From contig NZ_CP063110.1 of assembly GCF_014931275.1 (NCBI RefSeq), positions 1,472,001 through 1,536,000 on the forward strand: a stretch of DNA of 64,000 bases, given 5' to 3'. The stretch's first letter is position 1. Each line of letters begins with the position of its first letter. Source of the stretch: Haemophilus parainfluenzae. Its GTDB lineage: Bacteria > Pseudomonadota > Gammaproteobacteria > Enterobacterales > Pasteurellaceae. Both the position numbers and the translations under genes were made by a program. The notes below the pieces were generated by a model. That model ran no database searches, was not told where the DNA came from, and saw only the letters and a program-made list of their open reading frames with translations. Positions 1 to 10,441 of the stretch are shown here, one piece after another.

Positions 1-665
1 CCCATGATGGTTTTACGTTGCGAGATTTAGTGAGCTATAACCATAAACATAATGAAGCTAACGGTGAAGAGGGCCGTGACGGACGGAATGAAAACTATAG
101 TTACAATCATGGAGTTGAAGGTTCTCAACTCGATTTAGCAGATGAATGGCAAAGTGCGGTTGAAAATAACCGTGTTTTATCAGAAAAAGGCTTATTAGGC
201 TCTTTATTACTGGCAAATGGTGTACCTATGCTGCTTGCCGGAGATGAGTTCGGCAACAGCCAATATGGCAATAACAATGCTTATTGCCAAGATAACGAAA
301 TTACGTGGTTAAAGTGGGATGATTTTAACCAAACCTTATTTGACTTTACCAAGCAAACCATTGCATTACGAAAAAAAATTCAAAGTTTGCAGCAGGACGC
401 TTGGTGGTCGGATGAAAATGTCGCGTGGTTGAATTGTGGTGGAAGCCCGATGACCCTAGACGATTGGCATAATCGGGAAAGAAAAGCCTTACAAGTGATG
501 TTGGATGGTCGCTACCTTTTCTTAATTAATGCAAAAACTGAAGCGCAATCTTTTTATTTACCAAATGGAAGATGGAAAAAGATTGCAGAAATTGGAAACA
601 GAGTGATTCAACAATGTGATGTGAGTGGTGTGGCATTTGAAGTGTTGGAACATATGGAGGATTAA
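1..665 (+). CDS. glgX: Glycogen debranching enzyme GlgX, C-terminal part (cut by window edge)
   Basis: The protein enters the window already in frame (first full codon at base 3) with HDGFTLRDLVSYN, typical of GlgX glycoside hydrolases of the isoamylase group (GH13). It continues through MLLAGDEFGNSQYGNNNAYCQDNEITWLKW, a region conserved in glycogen debranching enzymes (residues given in two stretches: MLLAGDEFGN and AYCQDNEITW). About 220 residues are visible, ending in the small beta domain; the catalytic residues lie upstream and are not seen. The enzyme removes alpha-1,6 branches from phosphorylase-limit dextrin in the cytoplasm. The stop codon is directly behind the glgC Shine-Dalgarno sequence (656-661), so translation of the two genes is probably coupled. 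Confidence 0.93.
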   Translation, partial: HDGFTLRDLVSYNHKHNEANGEEGRDGRNENYSYNHGVEGSQLDLADEWQSAVENNRVLSEKGLLGSLLLANGVPMLLAGDEFGNSQYGNNNAYCQDNEITWLKWDDFNQTLFDFTKQTIALRKKIQSLQQDAWWSDENVAWLNCGGSPMTLDDWHNRERKALQVMLDGRYLFLINAKTEAQSFYLPNGRWKKIAEIGNRVIQQCDVSGVAFEVLEHMED

Positions 666-669
666 AACT

Positions 670-1980
670 ATGGAGTTTGTTATGAAAAGTGATCTTAATA
701 AATATGAATTGGTTAAAGATACTTTAGTGCTTATTTTAGCCGGTGGTCGTGGTTCTCGTTTACATGAATTAACAGATAAACGTGCGAAACCTGCATTATA
801 TTTCGGCGGTAATCGTCGCATTATTGACTTTGCGCTTTCCAACTGTATTAACTCCGGTCTTAATCGCATCGGTGTCGTGACTCAGTATGCTGCTCACTCT
901 TTGTTACGCCACTTACAAACTGGTTGGTCATTCTTACCGCAAGAGCGCGGTGAATTCGTTGATATGTTACCGGCTCGCCAACAAATTGATGACTCCACTT
1001 GGTACCGTGGTACGGCGGATGCGGTGTATCAAAATATGGCGATTATTCGCAATCACTATCGTCCGAAATACATTTTGATCCTTGCGGGCGACCATATCTA
1101 TAAACAAGATTACAGCGTGATGTTAATGGATCACGTGAAAAGCGGTGCAAAATGTACGGTGGGTTGTATTGAAGTGCCTCGTTCTGAAGCAAGTGAATTT
1201 GGTGTGATGGCAGTAAACGAAAATCTGAAAGTGAAAGCATTCGTTGAAAAACCGAAAGATCCACCAGCAATGGTTGGTAAACCGGATACATCATTAGCGT
1301 CAATGGGTATCTATGTCTTCGATGCTGAATATCTCTATAAAATGCTTGATAGAGAAGTGAATACACCTTGCACATCTCATGACTTTGGTAAAGATGTCTT
1401 GCCAAAATGCTTGGAAGAAGGCGTGCTTTATGCACATCCATTCAGCCGTTCTTGCATGGGCAGAAATACTGAAGGTGAGATTTACTGGCGTGATGTGGGT
1501 ACACTTGATAGTTTCTGGCAATCCAACATCGATTTAGTTTCAGAAAATCCACAATTAGATATTTACGATCAAAGCTGGCCAATCCGCGGTAATCCAGTAC
1601 AGGCTTATCCATCTAAATTCTTCTATAAAAAAGCCAATGTCAAACCGGTGGATAACTCACTTATCGGTGGTGGCTGTGTGATTACTGATGCATCTATTAG
1701 TAATTCTGTGTTGTTTGATAAAATCAAAATTGATGAAGACTCCTCTGTTGATCACTGCGTTGTGTTACCGCAAGTACACATTGGTAAAAATTGTACGTTG
1801 AAAGATTGTATTATTGATCGCCATTGTATTATTCCAGATGGTATGGAAATCGGTGTAGATAAAGCCCTAGATAGTAAACGTTTCCGTGTGAGTTCTACTG
1901 GTAAAGTTGTACTTGTTACATCAGCAATGTTGAAAAAATTGCAGGGTGAAGAAGTCACAAACGAAGAACATTTGGATTAA
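670..1980 (+). CDS. glgC: Glucose-1-phosphate adenylyltransferase (ADP-glucose pyrophosphorylase)
   Basis: GlgC makes ADP-glucose from glucose-1-phosphate and ATP, the committed step of bacterial glycogen synthesis. The 436-residue product matches the family length. It has the nucleotidyl-transferase signature GGRGSRL (residues 25-31), the early FALSNCINSG segment, and a C-terminal left-handed beta-helix region rich in hexapeptide-like repeats. I chose the ATG at 670 because GGAGGA lies 8 bases upstream at 656-661 inside the end of glgX; an ATG at 682 is the alternative. A longer reading frame begins at 625 but has no ribosome-binding site and overlaps glgX. An uptake sequence overlaps the stop codon (1980-1988). 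Confidence 0.97.
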   Translation: MEFVMKSDLNKYELVKDTLVLILAGGRGSRLHELTDKRAKPALYFGGNRRIIDFALSNCINSGLNRIGVVTQYAAHSLLRHLQTGWSFLPQERGEFVDMLPARQQIDDSTWYRGTADAVYQNMAIIRNHYRPKYILILAGDHIYKQDYSVMLMDHVKSGAKCTVGCIEVPRSEASEFGVMAVNENLKVKAFVEKPKDPPAMVGKPDTSLASMGIYVFDAEYLYKMLDREVNTPCTSHDFGKDVLPKCLEEGVLYAHPFSRSCMGRNTEGEIYWRDVGTLDSFWQSNIDLVSENPQLDIYDQSWPIRGNPVQAYPSKFFYKKANVKPVDNSLIGGGCVITDASISNSVLFDKIKIDEDSSVDHCVVLPQVHIGKNCTLKDCIIDRHCIIPDGMEIGVDKALDSKRFRVSSTGKVVLVTSAMLKKLQGEEVTNEEHLD

Positions 1981-2021
1981 AGTGCGGTCAATTTTGACAG
2001 TATTTTTAATGAACTAAAAAG

Positions 2022-2053
2022 ATTGTGCTGTTATCAATGACAGCACAATTTTA
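2022..2053 (+). terminator. Hairpin between glgC and glgA (possible weak terminator or attenuator)
   Basis: ATTGTGCTGT (2022-2031) pairs perfectly with ACAGCACAAT (2040-2049) across an 8-base loop, followed by only four T residues. It ends about 20 bases before the glgA ATG. It could partly terminate transcription or stabilise the upstream mRNA so that glgC and glgA are expressed at different levels. No function is proven. Confidence 0.5.
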
Positions 2054-2070
2054 AGTATAAAAGGAAAATT

Positions 2071-3510
2071 ATGAGAGTTTTACATGTTTGCTCGGAGCTG
2101 TATCCCTTACTCAAAACTGGCGGACTTGCCGATGTTTTAGGGGCGTTACCTTTTGCACAAAAAGAAATTGGTATTGATACACGTATTTTGTTGCCGGCTT
2201 ATCCAAAAATTTCTGCGGGCATTGAGAATACGTATGTTGTGACAGAATTTGATAATTTTGCAGGTCATATTGTATTGCGTTATGGTGAATACAATGGAGT
2301 AGGGATTTATCTGATTGATGCGCCACATCTTTATTGGCGGGATGGGAATCCTTATCATGATACCGATTACAATGATTATGCCGATAACTATAAGCGTTTT
2401 GCTTTATTAGGCTGGGTGGGTGCTGAGCTTGCGACAGGCTTAGACAGTTGGTGGCGAGCTGAAGTGGTGCATGCTCATGATTGGCATGCAGGTTTAGCGG
2501 CAGCTTATCTCTTCAATAAAGGTCGTCCAGCAAAATCAGTATTTACGATTCATAACCTTGCTTATCAAGGACAATTCGCACATCGTCACCTATATGAAAT
2601 TGGCTTACCGGAAGGCATGTTCCATGTTGATGGTCTAGAGTTATTTGGTCAAATTTCGTATTTGAAAGCAGGACTTTATTATTCCGACATGGTGACAGCT
2701 GTTAGTCCAACTTATGCGAAAGAAATTACTACACCAGACTTTGCGTATGGCTTACAAGGGTTGTTAACAGATTTACGTGAAGCGGGTAAGTTGACGGGTA
2801 TTTTAAATGGGGTGGATCAAGAAATTTGGCACCCAAGCTGTGATCCTTATATTCAGCATCACTATAAATTGAAATCTATCGCGAGTAAGAAAAAAAATAA
2901 AGCCGATTTACAAGCTTATTTCAATTTACCACAACAGCCAGATGCACTCTTATTTGTGATGGTGACTCGCTTAACAGAACAAAAAGGCGTAGATTTACTG
3001 ATTGCGACAGCGGATGAAATTGTTAAACAAGGTGGTCAACTAACGATTCTCGGTTCCGGTGCTAAACATTTAGAAGAGGGAATTTGCCAATTAGCACAAC
3101 GTTACCCAGAACATATTGCAGTAAAAATTGGCTATGATGAAGCGCTTTCACATTTAATGGTTGCGGGTGGTGATGTCATTTTAGTACCAAGCCGTTTTGA
3201 ACCTTGTGGATTAACTCAATTGTATGGCTTGCAATATGGCACATTGCCGCTTGTTCGCGCAACAGGAGGATTAGCCGATACTGTCACGAACAGTACAAGC
3301 GAAACCATTAAAGAGCGTACTGCAACAGGCTTTGTATTCCAAAAAGCCGAAGCTGATGATTTACGAAACGCTATCCAACATGCTTTTGCATTATGGCAAA
3401 AACAACGTGTTTGGGCGATGGTTCGTAATAACGCCATGGCACAGGACTTTAGTTGGAAAAATGCCGCCGCTCAATATGAGCAACTCTATTTAAGCATTTT
3501 AAACCAATAA
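2071..3510 (+). CDS. glgA: Glycogen synthase (ADP-glucose type)
   Basis: GlgA transfers glucose from ADP-glucose to the non-reducing end of an alpha-1,4 glucan. The 479-residue product is a GT5-family glycosyltransferase with two Rossmann-like domains. The N-terminal substrate motif KTGGLAD is at residues 15-21. The second domain carries VTRLTEQKG and the C-terminal sugar-nucleotide region VPSRFEPCGLTQLYGLQYG, both diagnostic. The gene lies between glgC and glgP in the usual gammaproteobacterial order, 90 bases after glgC, with AAAGGAAAA upstream of the ATG. A hairpin follows the gene. Confidence 0.97.
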   Translation: MRVLHVCSELYPLLKTGGLADVLGALPFAQKEIGIDTRILLPAYPKISAGIENTYVVTEFDNFAGHIVLRYGEYNGVGIYLIDAPHLYWRDGNPYHDTDYNDYADNYKRFALLGWVGAELATGLDSWWRAEVVHAHDWHAGLAAAYLFNKGRPAKSVFTIHNLAYQGQFAHRHLYEIGLPEGMFHVDGLELFGQISYLKAGLYYSDMVTAVSPTYAKEITTPDFAYGLQGLLTDLREAGKLTGILNGVDQEIWHPSCDPYIQHHYKLKSIASKKKNKADLQAYFNLPQQPDALLFVMVTRLTEQKGVDLLIATADEIVKQGGQLTILGSGAKHLEEGICQLAQRYPEHIAVKIGYDEALSHLMVAGGDVILVPSRFEPCGLTQLYGLQYGTLPLVRATGGLADTVTNSTSETIKERTATGFVFQKAEADDLRNAIQHAFALWQKQRVWAMVRNNAMAQDFSWKNAAAQYEQLYLSILNQ

Positions 3511-3525
3511 TTCAATGGATTGACT

Positions 3526-3575
3526 CTCCCTTCAAAAATAATCGCCTTTGAAGGGGGATTTTTGTTGTTTTTTTT
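3526..3575 (+). terminator. Rho-independent terminator after glgA
   Basis: TCCCTTCAAA (3527-3536) pairs with TTTGAAGGGGGA (3547-3558), followed by a T-rich run through about 3575. It separates glgA from glgP, so glgP may partly depend on read-through or have its own promoter in the short gap. Confidence 0.8.
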
Positions 3576-3625
3576 CTAAAAAAGCTTAAAATTTGCGCGG
3601 TTTTTTTATTGAGGTTTTACTTTCT

Positions 3626-6091
3626 ATGATCATGGACAATTTTGATTCGCCATTTCTTTATAATCGACCTAGCATTGATGTTGAAGGCGTAAAAAAAGCA
3701 ATTGTTTATAAATTAATTTTCTTAATCGGTCGTTCGCCAAAAGAGGCGAGTCAACGTGACTGGTTAAATGCAACCCTTCATGCGGTACGTGATTTAGTGA
3801 CAGAAGGTTGGATTACGACTGCACGCCAATCTCGTGCAGAAGAAACTCGCCGTGTTTATTATCTTTCTATGGAATTCTTAATCGGCCGTACACTTTCTAA
3901 TGCGATGATTGCAGAAGGCATTTATGATGTGGCACAAAAAGCCTTGGCTGAATTAAATGTTGATTTGGAAGAGATTATTGAAAAAGAAGTGGATCCTGGT
4001 TTAGGTAATGGTGGTTTAGGTCGTCTTGCTGCTTGTTTTATGGATTCCCTTGCAACGTTGGCTATTCCTGCAATGGGCTACGGTATTCGTTATGAATACG
4101 GTATGTTCCGTCAAAAAATTGAAAATGGTCAGCAGGTTGAACGCCCTGATGATTGGTTAGAAAAAGGTGCACCTTGGGAATTTATGCGTCCATCAAAACG
4201 TTTTAGCATTGATTTTGGTGGTCATATTTATTTTGAAGGCAAAAAATGTATTTGGAATCCAGCTGAAAAAGTGACCGCACTTGCATACGACCAAATGATT
4301 CCTGGCTATAAAAATGATTCAGCATCAACGTTGCGTTTATGGTCTGCTCATGGTGGTGAGGTGTTTGATTTAGCCGAGTTTAACCGTGGTGATCACTTAG
4401 CTGCAGTTGCAACGCGTTCAGCTAACCAAAACCTTTCTCGTGTCCTTTATCCAGACGATTCTACCTGGAATGGTCGTGAATTACGTTTACGTCAAGAATA
4501 CTTCTTAGTATCAGCGTCTTTACAAGATATTCTTCGTCGCCATTTAAGAACACATGGCACGTTAGATAATTTAGCAGATAAAGTGGCGATTCACTTAAAT
4601 GATACCCACCCAACATTAGCCATTCCTGAGTTGATGCGTATTTTAATCGATTTACACGGTTACTCATGGCAAAACGCTTGGGATGTGACTCGTCGTATCT
4701 TCTCTTATACTTGCCATACTTTAATGTCAGAAGCATTAGAAACCTGGCCGGTAGAAATGATGGCGAAAATCTTACCTCGTCACTTACAAATGATTTTTGA
4801 AATCAATGATCATTTCCTTGAGTATGTGAAAACTTATGTCACCACCGATATGGAATTTATCCGTCGTGTATCACTTATCGAGGAAGGACATCAACGTAAA
4901 GTTCGCATGGGCTGGTTATCTGTTGTCGGTTCTCATAAAGTAAACGGTGTAGCAGCAATCCACTCAGATCTCATGGTTTCTTCAACCTTTGCTGATTTTG
5001 CTCGTATCTATCCAGAACGTTTCACCAATGTGACAAACGGTATTACACCACGTCGTTGGCTTGCAGTAGCGAACCCTAAATTAGCGGCTTTATTTGATCA
5101 ATATATCGGTTCTGAATGGCGTTGCGATTTAAGCCAAATTGAAAAACTTAAAGCGTTTGCAGATAAAGGTGAATTTAAGCGTGCTGTCGCAGATATCAAA
5201 TACGATAACAAAGTGAAATTAGCACAATATGTGAAGAAAACACTTAACATCGATTTAGATCCACACGCATTATTTGACGTTCAAGTAAAACGTATTCACG
5301 AATACAAACGTCAAATGCTTAATGTGTTACACATTATCGCTCGTTACAACGAAATGTTGGCACACCCAGAAAAAGATTGGCAGCCACGCGTATTTATTTT
5401 AGCGGGTAAAGCGGCTTCGGCTTACTATGCGGCAAAACAAACCATTCGTTTAATTAACGATGTCGCGAATGTCATCAATAACGATGAGCGCTTAAAAGGT
5501 CGTTTAAAAGTTGTATTTATCCCGAACTACAGCGTAAGTCTTGCACAATTGATCATTCCTGCTGCAGATATTTCTGAGCAAATCTCTCTTGCAGGAACAG
5601 AAGCATCAGGTACCAGTAACATGAAGTTCGCCTTAAATGGTGCGTTAACATTAGGTACACTTGATGGTGCGAACGTTGAGATTTTAGATAACGTTGGTAA
5701 GGATCATATCTTTATCTTTGGTAATACGGTTGAACAGGTTGAAGCATTACGTCGCGAAGGTTATCGTCCGTTTGATTATTATCAAAATGACGAGCAGTTA
5801 CGTGAAGTCATTGACCAAATCATTCGTGGTGATTTCTCACCGGAAGAACCGAACCGTTATCACTCTCTCATTCAAGGTTTGCAATACCACGATTATTATC
5901 AATCCTTTGCTGATTTCCGCAGTTATGTGGAAGCACAAAAAGCGGTAGATAAAAAATATCAAGATCGTGATGCATGGATAGCAAGTACCATTCAAAATAT
6001 GGTGAACATGGGCTTCTTCTCATCAGACCGTACGATTCTTGAATATGCGAAAAATATCTGGAAAATTGAGCCGTTAAAACTCGAGAAGTAA
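3626..6091 (+). CDS. glgP: Glycogen/maltodextrin phosphorylase
   Basis: GlgP releases glucose-1-phosphate from glycogen chain ends using pyridoxal phosphate. The 821-residue product aligns along its whole length with remembered E. coli GlgP, including [33 protein letters not shown], and the cofactor-binding [15 protein letters not shown], whose lysine is about residue 667. I start at the ATG at 3626, preceded by GAGG at 3611-3614 (11-base spacing). An upstream TTG at 3593 would add residues absent from relatives, and an ATG at 3632 is also possible. Synthesis (glgC, glgA) and breakdown (glgX, glgP) genes are thus clustered. Confidence 0.96.
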   Translation: MIMDNFDSPFLYNRPSIDVEGVKKAIVYKLIFLIGRSPKEASQRDWLNATLHAVRDLVTEGWITTARQSRAEETRRVYYLSMEFLIGRTLSNAMIAEGIYDVAQKALAELNVDLEEIIEKEVDPGLGNGGLGRLAACFMDSLATLAIPAMGYGIRYEYGMFRQKIENGQQVERPDDWLEKGAPWEFMRPSKRFSIDFGGHIYFEGKKCIWNPAEKVTALAYDQMIPGYKNDSASTLRLWSAHGGEVFDLAEFNRGDHLAAVATRSANQNLSRVLYPDDSTWNGRELRLRQEYFLVSASLQDILRRHLRTHGTLDNLADKVAIHLNDTHPTLAIPELMRILIDLHGYSWQNAWDVTRRIFSYTCHTLMSEALETWPVEMMAKILPRHLQMIFEINDHFLEYVKTYVTTDMEFIRRVSLIEEGHQRKVRMGWLSVVGSHKVNGVAAIHSDLMVSSTFADFARIYPERFTNVTNGITPRRWLAVANPKLAALFDQYIGSEWRCDLSQIEKLKAFADKGEFKRAVADIKYDNKVKLAQYVKKTLNIDLDPHALFDVQVKRIHEYKRQMLNVLHIIARYNEMLAHPEKDWQPRVFILAGKAASAYYAAKQTIRLINDVANVINNDERLKGRLKVVFIPNYSVSLAQLIIPAADISEQISLAGTEASGTSNMKFALNGALTLGTLDGANVEILDNVGKDHIFIFGNTVEQVEALRREGYRPFDYYQNDEQLREVIDQIIRGDFSPEEPNRYHSLIQGLQYHDYYQSFADFRSYVEAQKAVDKKYQDRDAWIASTIQNMVNMGFFSSDRTILEYAKNIWKIEPLKLEK

Positions 6092-6109
6092 GTTCTTTTC
6101 CTCTCATAG

Positions 6110-6146
6110 AAAACCCTGTCGGATTATTTCCACAGGGTTTCTTTTT
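6110..6146 (+). terminator. Rho-independent terminator after glgP
   Basis: AAACCCTGT (6111-6119) pairs with ACAGGGTTT (6132-6140), followed by CTTTTT. This ends the glycogen operon. Confidence 0.85.
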
Positions 6147-6196
6147 ATGCTAAAATCCACCGTCAAATTTATTGTTCATTCAGATTAGGAAAAAGT

Positions 6197-6670
6197 ATGA
6201 AAGTTTTAGAAGGTGCGGTAGCTGCGCCAAATGCTAAAATTGCAGTGGTGATTGCTCGTTTTAACAGTTTTATTAATGAAAGTTTATTAGAAGGTGCGGT
6301 AGATGCATTAAAACGTATCGGCCAAGTGAAAGATGAGAATATCACAATCGTTCGTGCACCAGGTGCGTATGAACTTCCATTAGTGGCACGTCGTTTAGCT
6401 GAAAGCAAAAAATTTGATGCAATCGTCGCACTAGGTACGGTAATCCGTGGTGGTACAGCTCACTTTGAATATGTGGCTGGCGAAGCAAGCAGCGGTTTAG
6501 GTCAAGTAGCAATGCAAGCTGAAATTCCTGTGGCATTCGGTGTTTTAACGACTGAAAACATTGAGCAAGCTATCGAGCGCGCAGGTACTAAAGCAGGTAA
6601 TAAAGGTGCAGAAGCAGCATTAACTGCACTTGAAATGGTGAACCTTTTACAACAAATTGATGCGGCATAA
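6197..6670 (+). CDS. ribH: 6,7-dimethyl-8-ribityllumazine synthase
   Basis: This 157-residue protein is lumazine synthase (RibE in E. coli naming), which condenses 5-amino-6-ribitylaminouracil with 3,4-dihydroxybutanone-4-phosphate, the penultimate step of riboflavin synthesis. Visible motifs are [15 protein letters not shown], the substrate-binding PGAYELP and [14 protein letters not shown], with the catalytic histidine at residue 89. Length and sequence match the family closely. The gene is preceded by AGGAAAAAG and followed after five bases by nusB, the conserved ribH-nusB-thiL order of gammaproteobacteria. I saw no FMN riboswitch in the short upstream gap. Confidence 0.97.
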   Translation: MKVLEGAVAAPNAKIAVVIARFNSFINESLLEGAVDALKRIGQVKDENITIVRAPGAYELPLVARRLAESKKFDAIVALGTVIRGGTAHFEYVAGEASSGLGQVAMQAEIPVAFGVLTTENIEQAIERAGTKAGNKGAEAALTALEMVNLLQQIDAA

Positions 6671-6675
6671 TTCCA

Positions 6676-7113
6676 ATGACAGAGAAAAAAGAACCTGTAA
6701 AAAAAGTATCGCCACGTCGTAGAGCGAGAGAATGTGCGGTTCAAGCATTATATTCTTGGGCACTCTCTGGTAATGCACCAGAACAAGTGGAACTTACTTT
6801 CGTTGTAGATCAAGATTTAAAAGGTGTGGATAAACCTTATTTTAGCCGCCTTTTCCGTCAAACTGTTGCGAATGTAGAAGCCGTTGATTTTTCAATGAGC
6901 CATTATTTAGATCGCACGTTGGATGAATTAGATCCGATTGAAAAAGCGATTTTGCGTTTAGCGGTTTACGAACTTCAATTTGAACCAGATGTCCCGTATA
7001 AAGTGGCGATTAATGAGGCAATTGAAGTGGCGAAAGTGTTTGGTGCAGATGAAAGCCATAAATACATTAACGGTGTATTGGATAAAGTCGCTCCTGCATT
7101 AGGTCGCAAATAA
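6676..7113 (+). CDS. nusB: Transcription antitermination factor NusB
   Basis: NusB (145 residues, usual length about 140) binds boxA RNA together with ribosomal protein S10 and supports antitermination on rRNA operons. The arginine-rich N-terminus [16 protein letters not shown] and the segment [16 protein letters not shown] with [15 protein letters not shown] near the end are family signatures of this all-helical protein. It starts five bases after ribH with no clear Shine-Dalgarno sequence, so translation is probably coupled to ribH. A terminator-like hairpin follows. Confidence 0.96.
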   Translation: MTEKKEPVKKVSPRRRARECAVQALYSWALSGNAPEQVELTFVVDQDLKGVDKPYFSRLFRQTVANVEAVDFSMSHYLDRTLDELDPIEKAILRLAVYELQFEPDVPYKVAINEAIEVAKVFGADESHKYINGVLDKVAPALGRK

Positions 7114-7126
7114 TTATTCAAATGTA

Positions 7127-7156
7127 GGGTAGACAAATGTCTGCCCTTTGTTTTTT
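7127..7156 (+). terminator. Terminator-like hairpin between nusB and thiL
   Basis: GGGTAGAC (7127-7134) pairs with GTCTGCCC (7139-7146), with one G-U pair, followed by TTTG and a run of six T. It may reduce transcription into thiL, which begins 15 bases beyond it. Confidence 0.65.
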
Positions 7157-7170
7157 GGTGCGTAGATAAA

Positions 7171-8151
7171 ATGAGTACGGGTGAATTTGATCTTATAGGG
7201 CGATATTTCTCAATACAAAAAGGCAATCAACACTTTGTTGATTTCAGTATTGGGGATGATTGTGCGATCACTCATATTCCAGAAGGCTATCAGCTTGCCA
7301 TTACCACCGATACAATGGTCGAGGGCACGCATTTTTTATCTTCTATTTATCCCCAAGATTTAGCCTATAAAGCTATCGCGACAAATCTAAGTGATTTAGC
7401 TGCTATGGGCGCTAAACCTGCTTGGATTTCTCTTGCACTGACATTACCTGAAGTTGATGAAAACTGGCTAAGCCAATTTAGTCAAAGTCTATTTGATACA
7501 TTAAATCAATATGATGTGACGTTAATTGGTGGCGATACAACAAAAGGCCCACTTTCTGTAACCATTACAGCGCAAGGTTTCGTACCAAAAGGAAAGGCTT
7601 TATTCCGACATAACGCGAAGGTTGGAGATTTAATTTATGTATCGGGCACGTTAGGTGATAGTGCGGCGGGTTTAAATTGGATCTTACAGGGTAAAAGTGC
7701 GGTCGATTTTGATACTGAATTTTTAGTAAAACGCCATTTTCACCCGACGCCACGCGTTGAATTAGGTCAAGCCTTAGTGAATGTAGCGCATTCATGCATT
7801 GATATTTCAGATGGTCTCGTTGCCGATTTAGGGCATATTTTAACGAGAAGCCAATGTTCAGCTGAGATTGAATTATCAACCTTGCCTTTCTCCACATCAC
7901 TCAAAAAAACATATAGCTTAGAAAAAGCAGAAGCGTTTGCATTAAGTGGCGGGGAAGATTATGAGCTTTGCTTTACGGTTCCCACAAATAAAAAATCTGA
8001 GATTGAGAAGTTATCTCAATCGTTGAATGCACCTTGTACCTGTATCGGAAAAATTGTTCAGCAAAATAACAATCCGATTACTTTTTTAAAAGATGGACGT
8101 GTAATCAATTATCAAGCGCCGTCTGGTTTCGATCATTTTAAGGATAAATAA
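7171..8151 (+). CDS. thiL: Thiamine-monophosphate kinase
   Basis: ThiL phosphorylates thiamine monophosphate to thiamine pyrophosphate using ATP. The 326-residue product has the N-terminal GEFDLIGRYF start of the family, the metal-binding IGDDCA motif, ATTDTMVEGTHF, the ATP-site ATNLSDLAAMGAKP, and GGEDYEL near the end, all typical of the PurM/ThiL fold. The stop codon overlaps the pgpA start (TAATG at 8149-8153), showing translational coupling. The TPP made here is the cofactor; no TPP riboswitch was seen upstream. Confidence 0.97.
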   Translation: MSTGEFDLIGRYFSIQKGNQHFVDFSIGDDCAITHIPEGYQLAITTDTMVEGTHFLSSIYPQDLAYKAIATNLSDLAAMGAKPAWISLALTLPEVDENWLSQFSQSLFDTLNQYDVTLIGGDTTKGPLSVTITAQGFVPKGKALFRHNAKVGDLIYVSGTLGDSAAGLNWILQGKSAVDFDTEFLVKRHFHPTPRVELGQALVNVAHSCIDISDGLVADLGHILTRSQCSAEIELSTLPFSTSLKKTYSLEKAEAFALSGGEDYELCFTVPTNKKSEIEKLSQSLNAPCTCIGKIVQQNNNPITFLKDGRVINYQAPSGFDHFKDK

Positions 8152-8645
8152 TGAATAGTTCACCACTTGATAGAGTCAGCTTAAAAAATCCAGTTCATTT
8201 ACTGGCATTAGGTTTCGGTTCAGGACTCATTCGTCCAGCACCGGGTACATGGGGAAGTTTAGCTGGAACGATTTTAGGTTCGGCATTATTAGCTTGCCTT
8301 GGAATAAAAATTTTCTTAATTTTGACCGCACTTTGCTTTGCGCTTGGTTGTTACCTATGTCAAAAAACCGCAGATGATATGGGTGTTCATGATCACGGCT
8401 CCATTGTTTGGGATGAATTTGTTGGGGTATTTATTGTGCTAGCTGCAATTCCAACTTTATCCTTGCCTTGGATTGTCATTGCTTTTGTACTGTTCCGTTT
8501 CTTCGATATTTTAAAACCTTATCCCATCCGTTATTTTGACCAAAAACTGGAAAGTGGTTTTGGGATTATGGTGGATGATGTTTTAGCAGCAATCTATGCT
8601 GTTATCGTGATCGTGATATTACGCATTGTAGGCTTACCATGCTAA
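8151..8645 (+). CDS. pgpA: Phosphatidylglycerophosphatase A
   Basis: PgpA dephosphorylates phosphatidylglycerol phosphate to phosphatidylglycerol in the inner membrane. The 164-residue product carries the family patterns GSGLIRPAPGTWGSLAGT near the N-terminus, IVWDEFVGVF, and FRFFDILKPYPIRYFD with MVDDVLAAIYA towards the end, with about four hydrophobic segments. Its ATG overlaps the thiL stop by one base, and its own end overlaps the next gene by seven bases, so the three genes form one translation-coupled unit. Confidence 0.96.
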   Translation: MNSSPLDRVSLKNPVHLLALGFGSGLIRPAPGTWGSLAGTILGSALLACLGIKIFLILTALCFALGCYLCQKTADDMGVHDHGSIVWDEFVGVFIVLAAIPTLSLPWIVIAFVLFRFFDILKPYPIRYFDQKLESGFGIMVDDVLAAIYAVIVIVILRIVGLPC

Positions 8646-9265
8646 ATTTGATGATTATTCATCTTGTTGGTTTACTTTCGCCAGGTCCAGATTTTTTCTA
8701 TGTCAGCCGAATTTCTGCCATGAGTTCTCGCCGAGAAGCTATTGGTGGCGTGATTGGGATTACCATTGGCGTATTAATTTGGGCTACGGCTGCCGTTTTA
8801 GGACTCGCCATTATTTTTGCCACCATGCCAATTATTCAAGGCATTGTGATGATGCTTGGTGGATCGTATTTAGTTTATCTCGGCATAAAAATGGCAAAAG
8901 TGAAAAGCAATGCGGTCTTTGATGAAAAGCAGAATGCAAATGTGCCAAATCAATCAACCTTAACGAGCATTATGAAAGGCTTATTGGTCAATTTATCTAA
9001 TGCTAAAGTGGTGATTTATTTTAGCAGTGTGATGTCATTAGTTTTAGTGAATATTACTGAAACATCACAAATTTTGACCGCACTTGCCGTGATTACCGTA
9101 GAAACCTTTTTATATTTCTACATCATTTCGGTGCTTTTCTCTCGTTCTGTTGCAAAACAGTTTTATAGCCAATATAGTCGCTATATTGATAATGCAGCAG
9201 GGCTGATTTTTATTTTCTTCGGAATATATTTAATTTATAGTGGCGTTCAACACGCTTTAATTTGA
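8639..9265 (+). CDS. rhtC: LysE/RhtC-family amino-acid exporter
   Basis: This 208-residue membrane protein belongs to the LysE/RhtB exporter family. It has the N-terminal LSPGPDFFYVSR signature, about six hydrophobic segments, and a hydrophilic loop around residues 90-110. The segment IHLVGLLSPGPDFF followed by SRREAIGGVIGITIGV is closest to remembered E. coli RhtC (threonine exporter), but the true substrate cannot be read from sequence. The ATG lies inside the last codons of pgpA (seven-base overlap); a second ATG at 8651 is an alternative. dapB follows after 16 bases, so an export role linked to the aspartate-family amino acids is plausible. Confidence 0.8.
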   Translation: MLNLMIIHLVGLLSPGPDFFYVSRISAMSSRREAIGGVIGITIGVLIWATAAVLGLAIIFATMPIIQGIVMMLGGSYLVYLGIKMAKVKSNAVFDEKQNANVPNQSTLTSIMKGLLVNLSNAKVVIYFSSVMSLVLVNITETSQILTALAVITVETFLYFYIISVLFSRSVAKQFYSQYSRYIDNAAGLIFIFFGIYLIYSGVQHALI

Positions 9266-9269
9266 TTAA

Positions 9270-10094
<825 letters not shown>

Positions 10095-10129
10095 AGAGTA
10101 GATAGGATTTTTTAATTCACTTATTAAAT

Positions 10130-10169
10130 AATGATCCGTACATGTTATGTGTGGATCGTTATGTTTTTA
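10130..10169 (+). terminator. Probable terminator after dapB
   Basis: AATGATCC (10130-10137) pairs with GGATCGTT (10153-10160) with one G-U pair, with an additional inner ACAT/ATGT helix, followed by ATGTTTTT. It fits the end of the dapB transcript. Confidence 0.5.
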
Positions 10170-10203
10170 TGTATGATGAATCTTTGATTTAGACAGGAAA
10201 AAG

Positions 10204-10401
10204 ATGAAGACTATTTTCTCCTTACTTATTGCTTTTTTAGCTATTTATTTGGGTATATCTATAGCGATTATAGTCACTGGAATTGTTTTAGAGGCACCTA
10301 ATATAAACTATAGGTTTATCTTTGAAGACACTTTTAAACCTTCAGTATTTATATTTTTTGTAATTATATTTTTTAGTTATTTAATAGCACCTAAAAAATA
10401 G
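10204..10401 (+). CDS. Small two-segment membrane protein, unknown
   Basis: The 65-residue predicted product consists almost entirely of two hydrophobic segments (about residues 4-29 and 44-61) joined by a short polar loop, ending in PKK. AGGAAAAAG lies immediately before the ATG, so translation is plausible. It is more AT-rich than dapB. I do not recognise the family. It stands between the dapB hairpin and the opposing ferredoxin gene, so it is probably a separate short transcript. Confidence 0.55.
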   Translation: MKTIFSLLIAFLAIYLGISIAIIVTGIVLEAPNINYRFIFEDTFKPSVFIFFVIIFFSYLIAPKK

Positions 10402-10441
10402 TAAAATTACATACAGGCAGAGTTCGTTAAGTTTTAATGAA

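Noticed and set aside
6147..6196. FMN riboswitch before ribH
   Set aside because: The gap is about 50 bases, too short, and no RFN helices were seen.
7127..7146. nusB-thiL hairpin as mobile repeat
   Set aside because: A similar pattern is common in terminators and only one copy was seen in the window.
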